NCBI GenBank assembly: GCA_937894335.1
Contig: CALCRU010000011.1
Location: forward strand, 1 to 11,746
From: an uncultured Treponema sp.
GTDB taxonomy: Bacteria > Spirochaetota > Spirochaetia > Treponematales > Treponemataceae
Direction: 5' to 3'
DNA length: 11,746 nucleotides
The position numbers and the translations under genes were made by a program. Below are positions 6,918 through 11,746 of the stretch, in pieces. The notes under the pieces are model-generated. The model saw only the letters and a list, made by a program, of their open reading frames with translations, was not told where the DNA came from and ran no database searches. Each line of letters opens with the position of its first letter. Positions within the stretch are counted from its first letter, which is position 1.

Positions 6918-7535
6918 CTACCGAATGAAGTGAGTTGAAATTCTATCTTCCTTTTGCGGAAGTCCGAATTTTTCCCTGCCCAGAGAAATACTCTTTATGA
7001 GGAAGGACATGTTTCTTGCGAGAGTCCGCATAGTCTGAAGCCCTTCACCGTCCTGATTTGCCTCTCCCTGAACAAGACCATGCACGCCGTTCCAGTACTG
7101 ACTAGAAGCGACTGGCATTCCGCTTATTGTAAAGAATTTATTCAGTTCGTCAAAGGTTGAAGAAATTCCTCCACGACGGGCAACAGCAACAGCGGTACCA
7201 ACCTTCATGGTCTTGTCAAAATTCGTACTGTAAAAAAGCCTGTCCAAAAAAGCCACAAGAGTTGCATTTGCAGAAGCATAGTACACAGGAGACGCCACAA
7301 TCAGACCATCAGCATTTTTAAATCTGTCTGAGGCGGAATTAACCTCATCATCAAAAACACAATGCCCAGAAGAAGCGCAGGAATTACACGCCACGCATCC
7401 CCTGATTGCCTTGTTTCCCACATGCAGAATTTCAGTCTCAATTCCCTCTTCTGCAAAAACCTTCTGCATTTCGCTTATTGCAATAAAAGTGTTTCCCTTG
7501 GCATGAGGACTTCCGTTGACGATTAAAACATTCAT
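6918..7535 (-). CDS. Flavodoxin-fold iron-sulfur flavoprotein / NAD(P)H-dependent FMN reductase family
   Basis: This cytoplasmic redox protein has 205 residues. GSPHAKGNT (8-16) is the FMN-phosphate loop of the flavodoxin-like fold, and SPVYYASANATLVAFLDR (82-99) is the conserved flavin/dimer segment. Cys47, Cys50, Cys53 and Cys59 follow the compact CX2CX2CX5C spacing known from iron-sulfur flavoproteins (Isf), which bind a 4Fe-4S cluster. The motif is complete here, so a cluster is likely. The physiological electron donor and acceptor cannot be told from sequence. AGGAGG lies 5 nt before the ATG, the strongest ribosome-binding site of the operon, and the gene is the first one after the promoter. 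Confidence 0.88.
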   Translation of the reverse strand: MNVLIVNGSPHAKGNTFIAISEMQKVFAEEGIETEILHVGNKAIRGCVACNSCASSGHCVFDDEVNSASDRFKNADGLIVASPVYYASANATLVAFLDRLFYSTNFDKTMKVGTAVAVARRGGISSTFDELNKFFTISGMPVASSQYWNGVHGLVQGEANQDGEGLQTMRTLARNMSFLIKSISLGREKFGLPQKEDRISTHFIR

Positions 7536-7561
7536 GTGAACCTCCTAATTCTGCTAAGAGA

Positions 7562-7590
7562 ATTCTACCAAAGCAAAAAGTTTTGTTCAA
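7562..7590 (-). promoter_or_regulatory. Sigma70-type promoter of the flavoprotein-lipoprotein-kinase-araD operon
   Basis: On the minus strand TTGAAC (7585-7590) and TAGAAT (7562-7567) are separated by 17 nt, with a predicted start near 7555, about 20 nt before the ATG at 7535. I see no palindromic operator in or near it. The rest of the stretch up to 7688 carries no gene. It holds only a weak 5-bp hairpin at 7662-7686 that resembles the neighbouring terminator. Confidence 0.7.
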
Positions 7591-7688
7591 CCTGCAAGGC
7601 TAGAGGTATTTGTATGCCATACACAAGAAAAAACTTTCCTTACCATAGCTGGAAGAAATGGGGCTGCCCATCTTTTTAGAACAGCCTT

Positions 7689-7746
7689 GACCAAAAAATA
7701 AAGGGGCTGTCCCAAAAGTATGTGACAGCCCCTTTATTTTTTGGTC
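7689..7746. terminator. Long perfect-stem terminator at the tRNA-Pro 3' end
   Basis: Two 23-bp arms (7689-7711 and 7724-7746) are exact reverse complements around a 12-nt loop. The core is GGGGCTGTC / GACAGCCCC, flanked in each direction by TTTATTTTTT, so termination could work on both strands. For the minus-strand tRNA it sits directly after the gene. Its first arm includes the discriminator base and the encoded CCA (7742-7745). The core with CCCAAAAGT also resembles the terminal repeats of some insertion sequences, so an element remnant is an alternative origin. Confidence 0.8.
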
Positions 7747-7818
7747 GGGTAACCGGAATTCGAATCCGGGACCTCATGCCCCCCAGACATGCACGCTAAC
7801 CAACTGCGCTATTACCCG
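7742..7818 (-). tRNA. tRNA-Pro (anticodon GGG), CCA encoded
   Basis: The minus strand folds into a full cloverleaf. The acceptor stem is CGGGTAA / TTACCCG with discriminator A and an encoded CCA at 7744-7742. The D arm is GCGC-AGTTGGTTA-GCGT and the T arm CCGGA-TTCGAAT-TCCGG. The anticodon stem CATGT / GCATG has a terminal G-U pair and a loop CTGGGGG, giving anticodon GGG, which reads the proline codons CCC and CCU. It is transcribed away from the prolyl-tRNA synthetase gene, whose start is 86 bp from the tRNA 5' end. Confidence 0.95.
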
Positions 7819-7831
7819 AAAATGTAAAACT

Positions 7832-7860
7832 ATTCTAACGAATTGGACCATTCCAGTCAA
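7832..7860 (-). promoter_or_regulatory. Sigma70-type promoter of tRNA-Pro
   Basis: On the minus strand TTGACT (7855-7860) and TAGAAT (7832-7837) are separated by 17 nt, with a start near 7825, about 7 nt before the mature tRNA 5' end. Its -35 box is only 5 bp from the -35 box of the divergent proS promoter. Confidence 0.8.
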
Positions 7861-7865
7861 TAGCC

Positions 7866-7894
7866 TTGCTATGGCAAAAGTTTTTCTATATAAT
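7866..7894 (+). promoter_or_regulatory. Sigma70-type promoter of proS
   Basis: TTGCTA (7866-7871) and a perfect TATAAT (7889-7894) are separated by 17 nt. The expected start is near 7901, only about 3 nt before the proS ATG at 7904. This leaves no room for a leader or ribosome-binding site. Confidence 0.75.
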
Positions 7895-7903
7895 ACTTAT
7901 ACC

Positions 7904-9715
7904 ATGAAAACTTCACAACTTCCTTTTAGAACGCTACGGGAAGCCCCCGCAGAAGCAATTATTGCAAGCCATCAGCTTATGATGCGCGCCGACTTAATCC
8001 GCAAACTAGGAAACGGACTTTACACATACATGCCCCTTGGTCTTAAAGCCTACCAGAAGGTAGAAGACACCATCCGCGAAGAATGGAACCGCTCAGGTGC
8101 CGTTGAATTCCGTCCTACCGTCATTGTTCCGGGTGAAATCTGGAAGGAAAGCGGCAGGTGGGATACAATGGGTCCCCAGATGCTCAAAGCAAAAAACCGC
8201 GGCGAACAGGACATGGTTGTTTCACCTACAGCAGAAGAGGCCTACACTGCAATCGTACGCTCAGGACTTACTAGCTACAAGCAACTTCCAATTAACATGT
8301 ATCAGATAAACACAAAGTACAGGGACGAAATCCGACCGCGCTATGGCGTAATGAGGGGCCGTGAATTCAACATGGCTGACGGTTACTCCATGAATGCTGA
8401 CGACGAATCCCTTGACCAGACATATCAGGCCTATGCAAAGGCCTATCTGCGCATCTTCAAGAGGTTGGGTCTTAAGGTAATTCCCGTAAAGGCTGACACT
8501 GGTGCCATGGGTGGAAGCGGAAGCGAAGAGTTCATGGTAGAAAGCCCTGTAGGTGACGACACTCTGATTATCTGCCCCGACTGCGGATATGCAGCAAATG
8601 TAGAAAAGGCTTCATGCAAGCCCGATGCAGCAGTTGACAACAGCGGAAATCCCCAAAAGCCCACAGACCTTCCCATAGAAGATGTTGCAACTCCCAATGT
8701 GTTCAGCATTGCAGACATGGAAAAGTTCTTTAACTCTACTCCGAAGATGTTTATAAAGGCTCTTGTCTACCGCGTAATAAATTCCACACTGGACTTAAGC
8801 AAGGCACCCTTCTGCGAAAAGTTAGAAAAACGCACAGAAGGTTCTCTTACATTCTATCCCATTTCGTACATCTGTGTTTTAATCCGTGCAGATTTGGATG
8901 TTAACGAGGCAAAACTTGCATCTGCATTAAAGGCCAGCGAAGTATGTCTTGCTGACGACGAAGAAATCATGCAGATAGCGGGAGCACCTCACGGATTCGT
9001 AGGACCAGTTACCGTAAAGTGTCCCATTCTTCAGGACTTTAGCGTAAACGACATGCACGATGCCATTGCAGGAAGTGGAAAGGAAGGCTACCACATAAAG
9101 CATGTTGAACCCGGACGCGACTACAAGGCATGGCTTAACACTGATGTACGCACAGTTGTTGCTGGCGACAAATGCCCCAACTGCGGAGGAACATTCTACA
9201 GCACAAAGGGTAACGAACTGGGACATATCTTCAAGCTGGGCAAAAAATACACCCAAAGCATGGGCGTTACATTTCTGGACGAAAACGGAAAGGCCACTGT
9301 TCCAACAATGGGCTGTTACGGCATAGGCGTAGACCGCGTACTTGCAAGCATAATTGAATCCTACCACGACGATAAGGGAATAATCTGGCCAATGACAGTT
9401 GCACCTTTCCATATAGCAATCGTTCCAATCAAATACAGCGGAAGCATGAAGGAAGCAGCAGACCGACTCTACGAAGAGCTTAGCAAAAAAGGCGTTGAAG
9501 TTCTTCTTGATGACAGGGACGAGCGCCCCGGCGTAAAGTTTAACGACATGGATTTAATGGGTTTCCCCATCCGCATTACCGTAGGCGAAAAGAACCTTCC
9601 CAATGTGGAAGTAAAGCTCAGAAGGGAAGCAGAGGCAAAACTCATTCCGTTAGAAGAAGCAGCAGACTTTGCCGCAAAACTTGTTGCAGAGGAACTAAAG
9701 GAACTTAACGCATAA
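7904..9715 (+). CDS. proS: Prolyl-tRNA synthetase, bacterial type with editing insertion
   Basis: This cytoplasmic class II enzyme charges tRNA-Pro with proline. The start at 7904 gives 603 residues beginning MKTSQLPF, as in other bacterial ProRS (E. coli MRTSQ). An upstream ATG at 7871 would lie between the -35 and -10 boxes and is rejected. Landmarks are TAEE (109-112), motif 2 YRDEIRPR...REFNMAD (139-159) and motif 3 GIGVDRVLA (473-481). The editing insertion runs from about 225 to 405, with GAPHGFVGP (360-368). CPDCG (224-228) and CPNCG (424-428) form a possible zinc site. The C-terminal anticodon-binding domain includes ERPGVKFNDMDLMG (540-553). A stretch of roughly 25 residues around 293-320 in the insertion looks longer than in E. 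coli. No Shine-Dalgarno sequence precedes the ATG. The divergent neighbour is its cognate tRNA. Confidence 0.96.
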   Translation: MKTSQLPFRTLREAPAEAIIASHQLMMRADLIRKLGNGLYTYMPLGLKAYQKVEDTIREEWNRSGAVEFRPTVIVPGEIWKESGRWDTMGPQMLKAKNRGEQDMVVSPTAEEAYTAIVRSGLTSYKQLPINMYQINTKYRDEIRPRYGVMRGREFNMADGYSMNADDESLDQTYQAYAKAYLRIFKRLGLKVIPVKADTGAMGGSGSEEFMVESPVGDDTLIICPDCGYAANVEKASCKPDAAVDNSGNPQKPTDLPIEDVATPNVFSIADMEKFFNSTPKMFIKALVYRVINSTLDLSKAPFCEKLEKRTEGSLTFYPISYICVLIRADLDVNEAKLASALKASEVCLADDEEIMQIAGAPHGFVGPVTVKCPILQDFSVNDMHDAIAGSGKEGYHIKHVEPGRDYKAWLNTDVRTVVAGDKCPNCGGTFYSTKGNELGHIFKLGKKYTQSMGVTFLDENGKATVPTMGCYGIGVDRVLASIIESYHDDKGIIWPMTVAPFHIAIVPIKYSGSMKEAADRLYEELSKKGVEVLLDDRDERPGVKFNDMDLMGFPIRITVGEKNLPNVEVKLRREAEAKLIPLEEAADFAAKLVAEELKELNA

Positions 9716-9763
9716 CAGTCACATCTAGAATGTTACATCTTGCAGGCTGTTTTGTTTTTTTTT
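9714..9763 (+). terminator. Probable intrinsic terminator after proS
   Basis: AACAGTC (9714-9720) can pair with GGCTGTT (9745-9751), 7 bp including one wobble, with a small ACAT/ATGT inner stem. TTTTGTTTTTTTTT follows. The stem is modest and starts inside the stop codon, so partial read-through into the next gene, which has no clear promoter of its own, is likely. Confidence 0.5.
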
Positions 9764-9785
9764 AAAGAACTACACGGAGGATTAC

Positions 9786-10847
9786 ATGTCTTCATCAAAC
9801 GCTAAACACATTCTTATTGCGCTAATAATTTCTCTTTTTATGGGAAGAGCATTTGCACTTCCGGGAGTGGAACAGTACATTCCCGACAGTTCAGGAGAAT
9901 ACATTTACTATGCCGACTATTCATTTCAGAGGGCATCTTTTATCGGATTCATTTATTATGATGACACAACCTATGCCCTGCGCTACTACTCTCCTGCAGA
10001 CCTTGCAAACCACCAGTTTGAAAAGGACATAACCCTCTACTTTGCAGTTGACCCCTCAAAGAAAAATCTTACCCTTCTAGGCGAAAAAATCATTGGCGAA
10101 ACCGCAACAGAAGACAAAGACATAATCAACTACATGCACGACCTGTTCTACGAGTTTACCGCAAGAAGACAGAAGGTTACCGTCATAGGAAAAGATAAGG
10201 TTCAGTCAAAAGAAAGTTTCGCACAGTTTGGAGGCGATGTTACCGTAACATATTCCAATGTAGCACCAATTTTTAACATTGAGTCAATCCGCGCACTGGA
10301 CGGCACAGTTCTGTTCAGAATGCAGTCAACAGGACAGCTTTCTTCTTCTACAGACACAAGTTTTCTTTCTTTCAAGGGTGTAGACGGACTTCCTAAAGAC
10401 AAGGTCCGCACCTTTACCGCTGGCAAAGAAGATTCTGAACGCTCTGTATACGGCTCACAGTCCATCCTTCTTGATTCAGAGTGGTCTCAGTCCATGGAAA
10501 ATCTTTGGTTTAGAGGTAACGAAGCACTTCTTTCCCTCAACGAAATTCCCAGCGCACCTCAGGAGCAGGAACTTTACGAAACATTCCTCTGCAGAAAACT
10601 CTGTCAGGGAACAAACGGCTCTTATTCAATCAGCACCCAGACTCGCATAGAACTTACTGGCAACACCATAAAAATTACTGCGGTACACTATCAGCCTAAA
10701 GACCAGAATGTAACCCGTGACTTCAACATTATAACAAGAAGGAGTGACGGTTCCTACGCCTACATAAAACTCACCGTGTTTGACGCACTGTATCAGGAAA
10801 ACAAAGAATACTTTACAAAGCTGTTAGACTCCTACAGAGTTGAATAA
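9786..10847 (+). CDS. Exported protein of unknown function
   Basis: I do not recognise this 353-residue protein. It starts with a signal peptide: hydrophobic stretch at about residues 9-20 and likely cleavage after GRAFA (residue 24). It is therefore expected in the periplasm or outside the cell. There is no lipobox cysteine. The mature part is soluble, rich in Tyr, Ser, Thr and Asp, and has alternating beta-type segments (YIYYADYSFQ, FIGFIYYDD, DVTVTYSNV, TRIELTGNTIKITAVHY). Only two cysteines are present, close together (FLCRKLCQG), and they could form a disulfide. GGAGG lies 6 nt before the ATG. It follows proS by 70 nt and precedes a cell-wall dipeptidase lipoprotein by 48 nt, so a cell-envelope role is possible but unproven. 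Confidence 0.8.
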   Translation: MSSSNAKHILIALIISLFMGRAFALPGVEQYIPDSSGEYIYYADYSFQRASFIGFIYYDDTTYALRYYSPADLANHQFEKDITLYFAVDPSKKNLTLLGEKIIGETATEDKDIINYMHDLFYEFTARRQKVTVIGKDKVQSKESFAQFGGDVTVTYSNVAPIFNIESIRALDGTVLFRMQSTGQLSSSTDTSFLSFKGVDGLPKDKVRTFTAGKEDSERSVYGSQSILLDSEWSQSMENLWFRGNEALLSLNEIPSAPQEQELYETFLCRKLCQGTNGSYSISTQTRIELTGNTIKITAVHYQPKDQNVTRDFNIITRRSDGSYAYIKLTVFDALYQENKEYFTKLLDSYRVE

Positions 10848-10895
10848 ACTTAAAGACACCCTGTCATGATTTTACACCAACCGAGAGGAAATTTT

Positions 10896-11642
10896 ATGAA
10901 AAAAAATAAAGTTACTCTTGCAATTACAGCCATACTGCTGTTATGCGCATCATGCACTCAAAGGGACGATGCCCCAAAAGGATTTGTACACCTTGCAGAG
11001 GCTGTTCCCGATGCAATTCTTGAAATCCGCTACTACTCCACATACAATTTTGTGGGTGACCGTATAGACGGCTACGAAAAACCCGTTGCACTACTCACGA
11101 CAGAGGCGGCTGAAGCATTGAAGGCAGTAAGCGAAGATGTTAAGGCTCAGGGGTATCGGCTCAAAATTTACGATGCCTACCGCCCGCAGCGAGCAGTTAC
11201 AAATTTCATGACCTGGGCTCAGAACACTTCTGACACGCGCATGAAGCGGTATTTTTACCCGAATCTTGACAAGTCCGTGCTGTTTGCTCAGGGCTACATA
11301 GCGGAAAAATCAGGTCATTCACGGGGGAGCACGGTAGATCTGACACTATTTGACATGGCATCAGAAAAGGAACTTGACATGGGAGGAACATTCGACTGGT
11401 TTGGACCTGAAAGCCATCCTGACTGGTGTGGCAATCCCGAAACATCAGAATACACAGGAGAATTCAAAGGCGACTCCATTCCAAACGGAGGAAAAATAAA
11501 CGAAACCCAATTCAAGAACCGCATGATTCTACGAGAAGCAATGATTCGTCACGGATTTAAGCCTCTTGAAGAGGAGTGGTGGCACTTTACGCTGGCGGAT
11601 GAACCGTACCCCGACACATACTTTGATTACCCAGTAAGATAA
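10896..11642 (+). CDS. D-alanyl-D-alanine dipeptidase lipoprotein (VanX/DdpX, peptidase M15D)
   Basis: This zinc peptidase is predicted to split the D-Ala-D-Ala dipeptide. The start at 10896 (MKKNKVTLAI) gives 248 residues and has GAGAGG 7 nt upstream; an earlier ATG at 10866 lacks a signal and a ribosome-binding site. Residues 1-20 form a lipoprotein signal ending LLLCAS-Cys20. The zinc-binding motif is SGHSRGSTVDLTL (139-151) with ligands His141 and Asp148. EWWHF supplies catalytic Glu227 and third ligand His230. YDAYRPQRA (92-100) carries the conserved Arg96. All catalytic residues known from VanX are present. VanX itself is cytosolic and serves vancomycin resistance. A membrane-anchored form without vanH or vanA neighbours suggests peptidoglycan turnover or D-Ala recovery. 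It probably shares a transcript with the preceding gene. Confidence 0.9.
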   Translation: MKKNKVTLAITAILLLCASCTQRDDAPKGFVHLAEAVPDAILEIRYYSTYNFVGDRIDGYEKPVALLTTEAAEALKAVSEDVKAQGYRLKIYDAYRPQRAVTNFMTWAQNTSDTRMKRYFYPNLDKSVLFAQGYIAEKSGHSRGSTVDLTLFDMASEKELDMGGTFDWFGPESHPDWCGNPETSEYTGEFKGDSIPNGGKINETQFKNRMILREAMIRHGFKPLEEEWWHFTLADEPYPDTYFDYPVR

Positions 11643-11734
11643 AAGTCGAAGGTGAACGATGTTTTTTACGAACTTAGTCAGATTTTTTATCTAAGGAAAC
11701 ACTGATTAATTCCCCGCAAAAAACAGGAAATCTG

Positions 11735-11743
11735 TGGTATAAT
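11735..11743 (+). promoter_or_regulatory. Extended -10 promoter at the right edge
   Basis: TGGTATAAT is a perfect extended -10 element four bases from the window end; no good -35 box is visible at the right spacing. It suggests a plus-strand gene starting beyond the window. The remaining stretch after the dipeptidase stop (11643-11734) holds no gene and only a weak CTTAG/CTAAG hairpin around a T-rich loop. Confidence 0.45.
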
Positions 11744-11746
11744 CGA

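Noticed and set aside
7871..7903. Upstream start for proS at 7871
   Set aside because: The extra 11 codons would lie across the promoter spacer and -10 box, lack a ribosome-binding site and are absent from the usual ProRS N-terminus (MKTSQ).
8927..9412. 161-codon open frame on the minus strand inside proS
   Set aside because: It is antisense to a strongly conserved part of prolyl-tRNA synthetase, has no ribosome-binding site and gives a protein without recognisable features.
1..11746. CRISPR array, transposase gene, phage genes or toxin-antitoxin pair
   Set aside because: No regularly spaced repeats and no protein of these kinds were found on either strand.

Overview
The window looks like the chromosome of a host-associated or rumen-type spirochaete, most likely a Treponema. 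This rests on relaxed spirochaete-style lipoboxes on three secreted proteins, spirochaete-like gene content and moderate GC. The genus is inferred and could not be checked by a search. Nearly all genes have recognisable relatives.

Left part (1-3700, all minus strand): a carbohydrate-uptake locus. A LacI-family repressor is followed by a lipoprotein sugar-binding protein of MalE type and then a MalF-type permease that runs off the left edge. The repressor gene has a near-consensus promoter (TTGACA-N17-TATATT) with a 16-bp LacI-type palindrome just downstream of the predicted transcription start, which suggests autoregulation. A 13-bp inverted-repeat pair lies further upstream. The 179-bp gap between binding protein and permease holds a strong hairpin, a second promoter and a leader hairpin with a U-rich tail. 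This would uncouple permease expression from that of the binding protein.

Middle part (3822-7600, all minus strand): a tight four-gene operon behind a TTGAAC-N17-TAGAAT promoter. It encodes an iron-sulfur-type flavoprotein, a PDZ lipoprotein, an FGGY carbohydrate kinase (4-bp overlap with the lipoprotein gene) and L-ribulose-5-phosphate 4-epimerase (AraD). The last two would phosphorylate a pentulose and pass it to D-xylulose 5-phosphate.

Right part (7689-11746): tRNA-Pro(GGG) on the minus strand and prolyl-tRNA synthetase (proS) on the plus strand are divergent, with back-to-back promoters sharing 86 bp. The proS promoter places the transcription start about 3 nt before the ATG and there is no Shine-Dalgarno sequence, so the message is predicted to be leaderless. 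A 23-bp perfect stem terminates the tRNA transcript and overlaps its encoded CCA end. Downstream of proS are an exported protein of unknown function and a lipoprotein D-Ala-D-Ala dipeptidase of VanX/DdpX type. The window ends in an extended -10 promoter for a gene outside it.

No clearly new multi-gene system was found. The most notable points are the leaderless proS and its divergent cognate tRNA, the promoter/hairpin module inside the transporter operon, the paired inverted repeats upstream of the repressor, and an abrupt codon-usage break inside the permease gene.
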